From positions 248,001 to 312,000 of the forward strand of contig CAWGHZ010000006.1 in the NCBI GenBank assembly GCA_963822575.1: DNA of 64,000 nucleotides, read 5' to 3'. The translations under genes and the position numbers were made by a program. Under the pieces are notes generated by a model, which was not told where the DNA came from, did not search any database, and saw only the letters and a list, made by a program, of their open reading frames with translations. This stretch comes from CAWGHZ01 sp963822575. GTDB taxonomy: Bacteria; Pseudomonadota; Alphaproteobacteria; MPNO01; DASWLB01. Below are positions 1 through 9,521 of this stretch, piece after piece; the first letter of the stretch is position 1, and each line of letters opens with the position of its first letter.

Positions 1-585
1 CACGTAGCCGGTGTAGCGCAGATTGGGGATGCGTGCGGCCAGCGGGAAGGTGGCGTCGAACGGGATCAGGGACGGGTCGCCGTGCACCATCACCAGGTCG
101 TAGTCGCGGTCGAGCCGCGCCAGCATCTCGTCGATTCGCTCGGGCTTGTCGGGCTCGACCAGTATGTCGCGCACCGAGGCGGCAACGCGCGGCCTGGACG
201 TTTGCGCGCGTGCTGCTTCCAGCAGCGGCTCGAGCTCGAAGCGGAGCTGCCGCCGGCCGAACGGGTAGAGCTCGGTCACGATCACGTCGGGCCGCGCGCC
301 GCGGAAAATGTCGAGCAGCGCCTCGCGGCGGCGCGCGCGGAATGCGTCGTCGATCACCCGGTCGTCGGCGTCGACCAGCACCTTGAAATACACGTCGACG
401 GCGCGCACCGGCGGAAGCTGGACGAAGCGCGCGGCGCCGACGTCGAGCCCCGGCACCGCGTGCCCGCCGGAGACGAAGGTGACGTCGAGCCCGGCGGCGC
501 CGAGCGCGCGGACGAGCGTCGCCGCCCGGCGCAGATGGCCGATCCCGAGCAAGTGCTGGACCCAAAAGAGGACGCGTCCGTTCAT
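1..585 (-). CDS. Glycosyltransferase, GT-B/MurG-like, C-terminal part outside window
   Basis: The first 195 residues are visible; the gene runs off the left edge. The N-terminus has the nucleotide-sugar transferase signature GIGHLRR at residues 14-20, in a glycine-rich loop after the first beta strand, as in MurG and PseG-like GT-B enzymes. The same HLRR signature opens the gene at 3603-4828, so the two are probable paralogues. The ATG at 585 is the only good start and lies 13 bases after the stop of the upstream phosphatase gene, so both sit in one operon. Transfer of a sugar onto a surface glycan is inferred; donor and acceptor are unknown. Confidence 0.7.
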   Translation of the reverse strand, partial: MNGRVLFWVQHLLGIGHLRRAATLVRALGAAGLDVTFVSGGHAVPGLDVGAARFVQLPPVRAVDVYFKVLVDADDRVIDDAFRARRREALLDIFRGARPDVIVTELYPFGRRQLRFELEPLLEAARAQTSRPRVAASVRDILVEPDKPERIDEMLARLDRDYDLVMVHGDPSLIPFDATFPLAARIPNLRYTGYV

Positions 586-598
586 GCCGGAGCCAAGG

Positions 599-1186
599 TC
601 ACGCGCTTTCCAGGCTGATGTTGAGCCGCTCGACGTGGAGCGTGCCGTCGCGTCCGGCGGCGAACACATGCACCGCCGCCCAGTCCATCTTCACCGGCGG
701 CTTGCCCACCATCTCCCACCCCGTGGCGAGCGACAGGGCGGCACGGATGATGCCCTGGTGCGCCACGGCCCCGGCCGGCCGCCCGCGTTCGGCCGTCGCG
801 GCGATCCAGCCGGCGACGCGGCCGCGCACCTCGCGCGGTGTCTCGCCCCCGTCGGGGCGGAGGTCGAGCCCCTTTGCCGCGCGGTCGTGGAACGCGTCGC
901 CGTAGCGGGCGATCAGCTCCTCGCGCGTGTGGCCCTCCCACGCGCCCCAATCCATCTCGCGCACCTGCTGCTCGACGCGGAAGGCGATGCCGAGGGCGCG
1001 GGCCGTCTGCTGCGCGCGGGTGAGCGGGCTCGCCACCCAGTCCCAGTCGCGGAACTCGTCGGGCAGGCGCCAGGCGGCGACCTTGGCCGTGCCCGCCGCG
1101 CTGAGCGGGTTGTCGGCAAGTCCCTGCAGGCGGTGCACCTCGTTCCAGTCAGTGGGGCCGTGTCGGATGAAGGCGATCGGCGTCAT
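599..1186 (-). CDS. Histidine phosphatase family protein (phosphoglycerate mutase-like)
   Basis: This 195-residue protein has the RHG catalytic motif at residues 8-10 (FIRHGPTDWN), the family Asp/Glu region MDWGAWEG in the middle, and the second catalytic histidine in GAVAHQGIIRA near residue 145. This is the standard cofactor-independent histidine phosphatase layout, and the length is normal. Its ATG overlaps the stop of the upstream glycosyltransferase gene as ATGA. Substrates in this family range from phosphosugars to nucleotides. Lying between glycosyltransferase genes, it may remove phosphate from a sugar-phosphate precursor, but that is inference from context. Confidence 0.85.
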   Translation of the reverse strand: MTPIAFIRHGPTDWNEVHRLQGLADNPLSAAGTAKVAAWRLPDEFRDWDWVASPLTRAQQTARALGIAFRVEQQVREMDWGAWEGHTREELIARYGDAFHDRAAKGLDLRPDGGETPREVRGRVAGWIAATAERGRPAGAVAHQGIIRAALSLATGWEMVGKPPVKMDWAAVHVFAAGRDGTLHVERLNISLESA

Positions 1187-2340
1187 GGTGCGGCGATGAC
1201 GGTCCCGCCCACCCTCGCGAGCGCGTTGTGGAGCGCGCGGGCAGCGGCGGCCAGCGTGTGCTCGCCGGCGGCGAGCGCCAATGCGCGGAGCCCCATCTCC
1301 TTGCGCCGGTTGGGATCGTCGAGCAGCGCCGCCACGGCGGCAGCGAACGCGGCCTCGTCGCCCTCGCGCGTGACCAGGCCAGTGTTGCCGTCGCGCACGA
1401 TGTCGGGCACGCCGCCGGCCGCGCCGGCGACGACCGCGACCCCCGCCGATTGGGCCTCGAGGATCGCCATGCCGTAGGCCTCGCGGATCGCCGGCCAGAC
1501 ATAGAGGTCGGCGCCGGCATAGAGCGCCGGCAGCGCCTCCTCCGGCACGAAGCCGGTATAGACGACGCGTTCGCCAAGCGGCGCGAGCGCGTCGCGCACC
1601 TCGGATTCGGCCGGCCCCTCGCCCGCCACCACCAGGCACCATTTCCGACCGGCGAGACCGGCGAGCGCCCGCCCGAGCGCGCGGTACGAATCGAGCTTGT
1701 CTCCCCTCCGCATCATGGCGACGGTGAGCAGGATGGGCGTCGTCGGATCGATCCCGAACCGCTCGACGAGGGCGGCGCGGTTCTGGGCGCGGGCGGCGGA
1801 GGCGGTGGCGAACGGCACGGTCTCGCAGAACGGGCGGATCTGCACCGATGCGGCGCGCGGCTTCAAGAGCGGCTCGACGCAGACCGCGTCGCGCGAGTTG
1901 AGGTGGATCACCCCGTCGGCGCGGCGCAGCGCCGCCTCGACCGCCGCATGGCCGAGCGCCCACGCCCCGCCGGCCTGCTTCGGCGCGAATGACGCTTCGG
2001 CCGCGAGGTAGGGAATGGCGAGCGCGTCGCACACCGCCGGTCCGATCCAGTCGGGCGCGCGGTGATAGAGGTGGTAGGTGAGCCAGACCTGCGGCCGCGC
2101 CGCCTCCGGCTGTGCCCGGTAGCGCGCGATCAGCCGCTTGGCCGCGGCGAGGCCCTTTTTCCGCAGCGCCTCCTGCACCGCGGCATCGCCCGCGCCGTCG
2201 CGGCTCTTGAACCGCGCGGCGAGTGTCACCTCGTGCCCGGCGAGGCGGAGTGCCGCCATCAGGAGCCGCGCCATGTGCCGGTCGCCCGACGGAACCGGGT
2301 CGGTCGGCGGCTTCATCGGGGCGTAGAATGCGATTCGCAT
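1183..2340 (-). CDS. Glycosyltransferase family 4 protein
   Basis: This 385-residue GT-B enzyme starts MRIAFYAPMKPP and carries the GT4 C-terminal donor-binding pattern: a strand ILLTVAMMRRGDK, then a nucleotide-binding stretch around IREAYGMAILEAQSAG with the EX7E-type glutamates. An N-terminal acceptor domain occupies about residues 1-190. Length is normal for the family. The ATG at 2340 shares a base with the TGA of the upstream gene, and the 3' end overlaps the phosphatase start as ATGA, so translation is probably coupled. The protein probably elongates a lipid-linked or surface oligosaccharide. Sugar specificity cannot be read from sequence. Confidence 0.85.
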   Translation of the reverse strand: MRIAFYAPMKPPTDPVPSGDRHMARLLMAALRLAGHEVTLAARFKSRDGAGDAAVQEALRKKGLAAAKRLIARYRAQPEAARPQVWLTYHLYHRAPDWIGPAVCDALAIPYLAAEASFAPKQAGGAWALGHAAVEAALRRADGVIHLNSRDAVCVEPLLKPRAASVQIRPFCETVPFATASAARAQNRAALVERFGIDPTTPILLTVAMMRRGDKLDSYRALGRALAGLAGRKWCLVVAGEGPAESEVRDALAPLGERVVYTGFVPEEALPALYAGADLYVWPAIREAYGMAILEAQSAGVAVVAGAAGGVPDIVRDGNTGLVTREGDEAAFAAAVAALLDDPNRRKEMGLRALALAAGEHTLAAAARALHNALARVGGTVIAAP

Positions 2341-3597
2341 CAGCTTGCCTCCACCGCGCGCGGGGCGGACGCGCCGGGTGCGGCAAGTCCGAAACGCCCG
2401 GCAAGCGCGTCGATTCCGCCGGCGGCGGCGAATTGCGCGCGCACGCGGCGCTCCGCAGCGCGGCCGAGGAACAGCCGGCGCGATGGCGTGCGGATCAGCG
2501 CTTCGAGGGCCGCCGCGAGCGCCGCCGGGTCCTCGGGCGGCACCAGAACGCCGGTCGCCCCGTCCATTACCAGCTCGGGCACCGCCGAGACCCAGGTTGC
2601 GAGCGTGGCGAGGCCCTGGCTCGCCGCCTCCATCAGCACGTTGGGCAGGCCGTCGCGATCGCCGTCCCCGGCCACGCGGCTGGCCAGCGCGAACAGGTCG
2701 GCGGCGCGGTATTCGGCGATCAGCGCCTCCTGCGCCAGCGCGCCGCGCCACGCCACCCGGCCGGCGATGCCCGCGCGCCGCGCCCGGTCCGCCAGCTTGC
2801 GGCGCAGGGGGCCGCCGCCGACATGGACCAGACGCCAGTTGAGGTCCGCCGGAAGCCGCGCCAGCGCGTCGATCAGCACGTCGTGGCCCTTCTTCTCGAC
2901 CGCGCGCCCGACGGTGAGGATCGTCACCGGGTCGTCGGCCCGCGCGCCGTCGCGCGAGGGGCGCTGCGGCGCCGGCGGGAAGCGGCCGAGGTCGAGACCG
3001 TGATAGACGAGCCCGAGCCGGTCGGGCGCGGCGCGAAATGGCCGCGAGGTGATCGTAGGCGGCGCGCGAGCAGGTGACTGCCCAGTCGGCCGCCGCCAGC
3101 TTCTCGGCGATCTCCCAGCCCGGCGTCGTCCAGATGTCCTTGGCGTGTGCCGAGACGCTCCAGGGCAGGCCGCACATCAGCGCGGCGTAGCGCGCCACCG
3201 AGGCCGGCGTGTGAATGAAATGGGCGTGCAGCCGGTCGACCCCGGCGGGAAGCTCGGCGGCCAGCACGCAGGCCTGGCCGAACCGGCGGACGCGGTTGGG
3301 CGTCGAATCGCGCGCGAGGTCGCGGACGAAGGCCCGCCAGGCGGCGCCGAAGCCCGGCCGCCGGCGCGCCGCCATGAGGCCGCGCAGGATGCGGCCCGGC
3401 TCGCGCCATAGATATTCGGGCAGATAGAGCACCGGGGCGCGGATCTCGCGATGGACCGGGTGGACCGCCCGGTCGGTCGGGTGGCGCAGCGAGACGATGC
3501 GGATGTCGAGGCCGCGCGCCTCGAGCGCCCGGATTTCCTGCGCAATGAAGGTTTCGGAGAGACGCGGATAGCCCTTGAGGAGGAAGGCGACGGCCAT
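2340..3597 (-). CDS. Glycosyltransferase family 4 protein (one frameshift)
   Basis: The N-terminal part (MAVAFLLKGYPRLSETFIAQEI) is read from 3597 in one frame to about 3026. The C-terminal part (TILTVGRAVEKKGHDVL, then GLPNVLMEAASQGLATLATWVSAVPELV) is in another frame down to 2340. Removing one G from the GGG at 3024-3026 restores a continuous protein of about 418 residues through DRLGLVYHGLDLGRF. The SETFI N-terminus and the EKKG/LPNVLMEA motifs are typical of colanic-acid-type GT4 enzymes. The break looks like a sequence error because both halves are well conserved. It overlaps its downstream neighbour by one base. Confidence 0.8.
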
Positions 3598-3602
3598 GCG
3601 GG

Positions 3603-4828
3603 TCAGGCGCTGCGACCGCCCACCGCGACCCGCGCGAGCCCCGGCCGCTCGATGAGCTGGCGGGTCAGCCGGTCGACCGTGGAGAGCCCGTCCAGAAGCC
3701 CGGGCATGGCGACCTGCGACGGGCGGGGCTGATCGGGCAGGGACCTGAGCGCCGTCGCCATGACGTGGGCGTTGCGCGGGCTGTCGGCGGTAAGCATGCG
3801 CAGCAGGCCGATCTCCTGCGCGCGCCGCGCACGGATGTACTGCTCGCGCCTCGGCACGCGTGCGCGGCACGATCAGCGCGGGTCGATCGAAGGACAATAT
3901 CTCGCAAAACGTGTTGTAGCCGCCCATCGCGACCACCCCGGCGGCGCGCGCCATCAGCGCCTCGATCCGGGCGTCGAAGGTGAGCGTCCGGACGTTGCTC
4001 AGCCGCTCCGCCCGCGCGTTGAACACGGCCTGGGACTCGGTCCGCATGAACGGGCCGTACACGATCAAGCGCGGGATGCGGCAGGTTGCTGTCGTGCTCG
4101 TAGGCGCGCAGCACCCAGTCGACCAGCGCCTCGCCGTCGCCGCCGCCGCCGGCGGTGACCAGCAAGTAGGGCGAATCGAACGGCGGGTCGGGCTGCTTCT
4201 TGATCAGCGCGTCGGGCACGCCGCGCTTGAGATAGCCGGTATAGATCATCTTGCCCCGCACCGAGCGCGGCAGGGCGATGTCGGCCAGCGGGTCGCAGAT
4301 CTGCGGCAGGCCGTAGACCCAGATCTCGTCATAAAGGTCGCGGAGCGCAGGCAGCACATTCTTGCGCGCCCATTCGGGGGCCAAGAGCGTCGGCTCGTCC
4401 ATCACGTCGCGCAGCCCGAGGACCAGCGGCGTGCCGCGCGCCTTGAGCATCGCCAGCGTGTCCGCCACTTCCCCGCGGAGGCCCAGCGGCTCCTTGTCGA
4501 CGATGAAGATGTCGGGATCGAAGATGTCGGCCGTGTGCTGGATGATCGAGGATCGCAGCGCGATGGTGTTGTCGATATTTATGTGGAGGGAAAGCGGCGT
4601 GTATTCGCCGTTGCGCAGCTTGATGACGCCGGGAATCCGCACGAAATCGACGCGCGCGCGGAAGTCGAAATTGCCGATGATCGGCGATCCCGAGAGAAGC
4701 AATACGGAAAGGTCGCGGTTGCGCGCGACCAGGGCGTGGGCGATTGCGCGGCAGCGGCGCAGATGGCCGAGGCCGAAGCTGTCGTGGCTGTAGATCAGGA
4801 CCCGAAGGTCCTGCCGCGGTCCTTTCAT
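3603..4828 (-). CDS. Glycosyltransferase, MurG/PseG-like (two frameshifts)
   Basis: This gene starts at the ATG at 4828 (MKGPRQDLRVLIYSHD) with the signature GLGHLRRCRA near residues 20-29. The frame changes twice. Dropping one A at 4067-4068 joins NLPHP to ALIVYGPFMRTE. Dropping one base near 3854-3858 joins VPRTR to PRREQYIRARRAQEIGL. The restored protein is about 407 residues, with the glycine-rich VTAGGGGDGEALV loop and a second Rossmann half (GVVAMGGYNTFCEIL) that binds nucleotide sugars in this family. It is the first gene of the leftward operon and lies divergently from the ABC transporter at 5072. It resembles the truncated gene at 1-585. Confidence 0.75.
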
Positions 4829-5071
4829 CGCACGCTATGCCCCCCAACGGCTCTTTCTGGCGCGGGACTGCATGTTGGGCAGAATATGGCATACAAGGCC
4901 AAGGGGGCGAAACCCTCGGTTAAGCGTATTGGTGCAAGGGTTTCGCCGCCGATACCCGGCCCGGCCGGCCGGGGCACGGAAATTTGGTATTTGCGGCAAG
5001 CCCTTGCCGTGTCGTAGAAGAGTCGGGGACGCGCCCGCCGGCGCGCTGGATGGCCCGGGAGCCGCTCGGAC
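4829..5071. promoter_or_regulatory. Divergent intergenic region with 11-bp inverted repeat
   Basis: This 243-base spacer separates two divergent transcription units and must hold both promoters. It contains a perfect inverted repeat, GGCGAAACCCT (4906-4916) and AGGGTTTCGCC (4937-4947), with a 20-base spacer. Neither arm is followed by a T-run, so it is not an ordinary terminator. Its place between divergent genes suits a dimeric-regulator operator or a leader hairpin. I see no convincing consensus -35/-10 pair. Confidence 0.4.
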
Positions 5072-7727
5072 GTGGAAACGAGCCTGTACCGTTACATCCT
5101 GAATCACAGCGCGCGTCAGCAGATCATCCTGACCGTGATGGCGATCGTGTCGTTCCCGTTCCTCTACATGTTCTACGAGCTGCCCAAGAAAATCGTGAAC
5201 GGCGCGATCCAGGGCAAGAAGATCACCTTTCCGGTCGAGATTTTCGGCTTCCATCTCACCCAGATTCAGTATCTGACGCTTCTCTGCGCCGGCTTCCTGG
5301 TGTTGATCTTCATCAACCAGGGGTTCAAGTACGTCATCAACGTGTCGCGCGGGCTCACGGGCGAGCGCATGCTGCGCCGGCTGCGCTACGACCTCTATGC
5401 CCGGGTACTGCGCTTCCCGCTGCCGGCCTTCCGGAAGAAGTCGCCGGGCATGATCATCAACATGATCAACAACGAGGTCGAGCCGCTTGGCGGATTCATC
5501 GGCGATGCCTTCGCCCTGCCGGTGTTCCAAGGCGGAACGCTGCTCGTGATCCTCGGGTTCCTCATATACCAGAGCCCGATGATCGGGCTCGCCGCCATCG
5601 CGCTCTACCCGGTGCAGTTCATCATCATCCCCCGGCTGCAGCGCACGGTGAACCAGCTCGCCAAGCAGCGCGTGCGCATGGTGCGCCTCTTGTCCGACCG
5701 GATCGGCGAGACGGTTTCGGGCATCGGCGAGATTCGCGCCCACGGTACCGCGCGCCTCGAGCTCGCCGAGTTCTCCGACCGGCTGGGCTCGATCTTCTGG
5801 GTGCGCTTCAAGATCTATGTCTGGAAGTTCGTCATCAAGTTCGTCAACAACTCGATCAGCCAGCTCGGCCCGTTCTTCTTCTATTCGATCGGCGGATATC
5901 TGGTGATCACCGGCCGGCTGGAGATCGGCACGCTGGTCGCCGCGCTCGGCGCGCAGAAGGACCTGGCCGCGCCGTGGAAGGAGCTGCTGGCCTACTACCA
6001 GCAGCAGCAGGACGCGCGCATCAAGTTCGAGCAGGTGGTCGAGCAGTTCGACATCCCGGGCATGGCGCGACTACGAATCGATCATCGCCGAGCCCGATTT
6101 CTCCGTGCCGCTCGAGGGCGAGGTCGCCGGGGCGAACCTCGCCTTCGTCGACGAATCGGGCACCGCCCTGGTCGAAGGCGCCAACTTCCGCTTCGCGGTC
6201 GGCGGACACGTCGCCATCGTCGGCGATGCGGCCAGCGGCAAGGACACGCTCGCCCGGCTGATCGCGCGCCAGTACATGTGGACCGCCGGAACGCTCAAGA
6301 TCGGCGAGACCAACCTTGCCCAGCTTTCCGAGCCGCTGATCGGCCGGCGCATCGGCTACGTGGGCGAGGGCGCGTACCTGTTCTCGGCAAGCGTGCGCGA
6401 GAACCTGTTCTACAGCCTGAAGCAGCGCCCCGTCGTCAAGCCGACCGAGGTGGGCGAGGGCGCCATCGCGCGCGAGAAGGTGCACAAGGAATCGCTGGCC
6501 GCCGGCAACTCGACCGACGATCCCGACGCCGACTGGGTCGATTACGAGGCCGTCGGCGTAGGCGGCGAGGCCGAGCTGGTGCAGCGCGCCATCGAGGCGC
6601 TCGCCACCGTCGACATGGAGGGCGACATCTACCGCCTGGGGATCCGCGGTCGGATCGACGCGGCGGACCGGTCCGACCTGGCGGAGCGCTTCCTCGCCGC
6701 GCGCGGGGCCTTGCGCGAGCGGCTGAAGGACCCGGAGATCGCGCCGCTGGTCGAGGTGTTCGACGAGAACCGCTACAACGCCAACGCGACGCTGGGCGAG
6801 AACCTGCTGTTCGGCACGCCGGTGGGCGACGCGTTCAACATGGACCGGCTGGCGGAGAACCCCTACGTGCTGTCCGTCCTGGACAAGGCCGGCCTTACTG
6901 CCGACCTGTTGGAGGCGGGACGCCGCGTGGCGGAGACGATGGTCGAGCTGTTCGCCGACCTGCCGCCCGGCCACGAGTTCTACGAGCAGTTCAGCTTCAT
7001 CCGCTCCGACGACCTGCCCGAGTTCCAGGCGATGCTGAACCGCGTCGAGCGGCTGGGCATCGCCGGCGTGACGGAAGAGGACCGCACCATGCTGCTGTCC
7101 CTGCCGTTCCGCGTGGTCGAGCCGCGCCACCGCCTGGACGTGATCGACGCCACGATGCAGGAGCGCATCCTGGAGGCGCGGCGCATCTTCGCCGCCGAGC
7201 TGCCGGACGCGCTGAAGGGCGCGGTCGAGTTCTTCGATTCGGCCAAGTGGAACACCGCCGCGACCATCCAGGACAACATCCTGTTCGGCAAGATCGCCTA
7301 CGGCCAGGCGCAGGGCGGCGACCGCGTCGCGGCGCTGATCGGCGAGGTGATCGAAGAGCTCGAGCTGCGCCGCGCGGTGCTGGAGGTCGGGCTCGACTAC
7401 CAGGTCGGCATCGGCGGCTCGCGCCTCACGACCGCCCAGCGCCAGAAGCTGGGCATCGCCCGCGCCGTGCTCAAGCGGCCGGACATGCTGGTGCTGGGCG
7501 ACGCGCTCTCCGTGTTCGACGGAACGACGCAGAGCCGCCTGCTCGACGCCCTCAGGCGCGAGTTCAAGGGGCGCGGCCTCTTGGTCACGCTGGATTCGGC
7601 CGAGGCGGCGAAGGGGTTCGAGACCGTCATCGAGATGCGCGAGGGGCGGATCGTCCGCCAACAAACTTTCGGACCACGGACCGACGAAGCCGCCACGGCC
7701 GCGCCGGCCATGAGCCCGGCGGGCTAA
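5072..7727 (+). CDS. ABC transporter permease/ATP-binding protein with degenerate, expanded NBD (one frameshift)
   Basis: The first ~330 residues form an exporter membrane domain (several hydrophobic segments; GEIRAHGTARLELAEF coupling region). The frame changes at about 6058-6064; removing one G from GGG gives IPAWRDYESIIAEPDF and a product of about 884 residues. The NBD is odd. The Walker A is GDAASGKDT, with lysine kept. The Q-loop is replaced by VGEGAYLF. The signature is RLTTAQRQK instead of LSGGQ, the Walker B is MLVLGDALS, and the H-loop histidine is missing. About 330 residues separate the Q-loop and signature, and they contain two more copies of the post-Q motif (GENLLFG, QDNILFG). 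Start GTG 5072 is the first in frame. It is followed by a cyclic-nucleotide-binding gene. The substrate is unknown. Confidence 0.75.
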
Positions 7728-7745
7728 GGCGGCAGGGAGAAGCTG

Positions 7746-8201
7746 ATGGGCCTGAACGAGGAAGTCGAGCTGCTGCGGAAGATCCCGCTGTTTGCGAAGA
7801 TCGAGCCCTCGAAGCTTAAGCTGCTCGCCTTCACCAGCGAACGGCTGAAATTCGCCACCGGGCAGGATTTGTGCCGCCAGGGCGAAACCGGCTCGACCGC
7901 CTACATCATCATCGACGGCGAGGCGGACGTGCTGGTCAACGCGCCGGGCGGCGAGATTTCCGTGGCCAAGCTGGGCAAGAACGACCTGGTGGGCGAGATC
8001 GCCATCCTGATCGACGTGCCGCGCACCGCCACGGTGCGCGCGCTGACGCCGGTCACGACACTTGCCATTTCCAAGGACCTCTTCTACCGCATGGTGACCG
8101 AGTTCCCGCAGATGGGCGTCGAGATCATGCGCGAGCTTGCCCACCGGCTGGAGGCCACCACCGCCCAGCTTCGCGAGGCCCGCTCCCGCGCCGAGGCGTG
8201 A
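7746..8201 (+). CDS. Cyclic nucleotide-binding domain protein (Crp-like sensor, no DNA-binding domain)
   Basis: This 151-residue protein is a single cNMP-binding beta-barrel. An N-terminal helix (EEVELLRKIPLFAKI) leads into GQDLCRQGETGSTAYIIIDGEADV and the phosphate-binding cassette GEIAILIDVPRTATVRAL, with the usual Glu and Arg. There is no C-terminal helix-turn-helix, so it is not a transcription factor. It lies 18 bases after the divergent ABC transporter gene and probably acts with it, for example as a nucleotide-responsive regulatory subunit. That partnership is inference from adjacency. The C-terminal helix (EIMRELAHRLEATTAQLREA) could form a coiled coil. Confidence 0.85.
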   Translation: MGLNEEVELLRKIPLFAKIEPSKLKLLAFTSERLKFATGQDLCRQGETGSTAYIIIDGEADVLVNAPGGEISVAKLGKNDLVGEIAILIDVPRTATVRALTPVTTLAISKDLFYRMVTEFPQMGVEIMRELAHRLEATTAQLREARSRAEA

Positions 8202-8215
8202 GGCGTCGGCCGTAC

Positions 8216-8710
8216 GTGAGCCGGCTCGATTCCTTCATCCGGCGCCTCGAGGCGCAGCGCGACTGCCTCGCCCTCGCCGCGACGTTGATCGCCGACGTGC
8301 CGGGGCCGGTGCTGGAGCTCGGCCTCGGCAACGGGCGCACCTACGACCATCTGCGCACCCTGCTGGCCGGCCGCGAGATCTTCGTGTTCGACCGGCGCAT
8401 CGCGGCCCATCCCGATTGCGTGCCGGACGAGGCGCACATGATCCTGGGCGACGTGCGCGAGACGCTGCCGGAGGCGCTGGCGCGCATCGGGGCACCCGTC
8501 GCCCTCGCCCATTGCGACGTCGGCACCGGGGTGCAGGCCGACAACGACGCGCTGGCGGCCTTCCTCGGCCCGACGCTGGCGCGCATCATGGCGCCGGGCG
8601 GCATCGTCGTCTCGGACCAGAGACTCGCGGTTCCCGGCTGGACGCGCATCCCGCCGCCGCCGGGGATCGACCCCGACCGCTACTTCATCAACCGTGTCGG
8701 GACCCCATGA
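8216..8710 (+). CDS. Class I SAM-dependent methyltransferase
   Basis: This small protein of 164 residues has the SAM-binding motif I PVLELGLGNGRTYDHL near residues 33-48, an acidic strand-2 end (VFDRR), and motif IV-like APVALAHCDVG. It lacks an obvious substrate domain. The start is taken as GTG 8216 (VSRLDSFIRRLEAQ), 14 bases after the upstream stop. Its end overlaps the next gene as ATGA. The neighbours are the unusual ABC transporter and cNMP-binding gene on one side and Tam on the other. The methyl acceptor is unknown. Confidence 0.75.
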   Translation: MSRLDSFIRRLEAQRDCLALAATLIADVPGPVLELGLGNGRTYDHLRTLLAGREIFVFDRRIAAHPDCVPDEAHMILGDVRETLPEALARIGAPVALAHCDVGTGVQADNDALAAFLGPTLARIMAPGGIVVSDQRLAVPGWTRIPPPPGIDPDRYFINRVGTP

Positions 8711-9498
8711 CGCTCAACCGCAACACCGCCGCCTGGTCGGCTGCGCAGTACCTCAAGTTCGAGGACGAGCGCACGCGGCCAGCGCGCGAGCTGCTGGCCC
8801 AGGTGCCCCTGCAGGACGCGCGGCTCTGCGTCGATCTCGGCTGCGGGCCAGGCACCTCGACGGCGCTGATCGCCGCGCGCTACCCGGACGCGCGCACGGT
8901 CGGGCTCGACAGCGATTCCGACATGCTGGCGAATGCGCGGAAGCGTTTGCCCGCCGGCGAGTTCGTCGCCGCCGACCTCGTCTCGTGGACGCCCGAGCCC
9001 ACGACGGATCTTCTCTACGCCAATGCGGTGTTCCAGTGGGTGCCCGACCACAAGGCGGTGCTCGCCCGCCTGTTCGACGCGCTGGCGCCGGGCGCGGCGC
9101 TCGCCATCCAGGTACCCGACAACCTCGACGAGCCGTCGCACGCGCTGATGCGCAAGACGGCGCAGAGCGGCCCGTGGGTCGGCGCGCTCGCCGACGCCAT
9201 CGCGGCGCGCGGCGCCCTTGGCACGCCCGGCGAATATTACGACCTCTTGATCGGCAAGGCGGCGCGCGTCGACGTGTGGCACGCCTTCTACCAGCACCCG
9301 ATGGCGGGGCCCGAGGCCATCGTCGAATGGTTCAAGGGCACGTCGCTCCGCCCGTTCCTCGACCCGCTGGACGAGGCGACGCGGGCGGCATTCCTCGCCG
9401 CCTACGAGGCCGCGATCGCGCCCGCCTATCCGCGCCGCGCCGACGGCAAGGTGCTGCTGCGCTTCCCGCGCCTGTTCTTCGTCGCGGTCAGGGCATAA
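8707..9498 (+). CDS. tam: Trans-aconitate 2-methyltransferase
   Basis: The 263-residue product follows the E. coli Tam layout closely: an N-terminal WSAAQYLKFEDERTRPA followed by ELLAQVPL, motif I CVDLGCGPGTSTALI, GLDSDSDML, and ANAVFQWVPDH. Tam uses SAM to methylate trans-aconitate, which removes a spontaneous inhibitor of the citric acid cycle; it acts in the cytosol. Its ATG overlaps the stop of the preceding methyltransferase gene, so the two are probably co-expressed. Length is normal (E. coli 252). The exact substrate is inferred from family. Confidence 0.88.
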   Translation: MTLNRNTAAWSAAQYLKFEDERTRPARELLAQVPLQDARLCVDLGCGPGTSTALIAARYPDARTVGLDSDSDMLANARKRLPAGEFVAADLVSWTPEPTTDLLYANAVFQWVPDHKAVLARLFDALAPGAALAIQVPDNLDEPSHALMRKTAQSGPWVGALADAIAARGALGTPGEYYDLLIGKAARVDVWHAFYQHPMAGPEAIVEWFKGTSLRPFLDPLDEATRAAFLAAYEAAIAPAYPRRADGKVLLRFPRLFFVAVRA

Positions 9499-9521
9499 CG
9501 ATACGTCGGAAGGGAGACGCC

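Noticed and set aside
6021..8144. A 707-residue minus-strand open frame opposite the ABC transporter
   Set aside because: It is antisense to a protein with clear ABC and cNMP motifs, and it has no recognisable motif.
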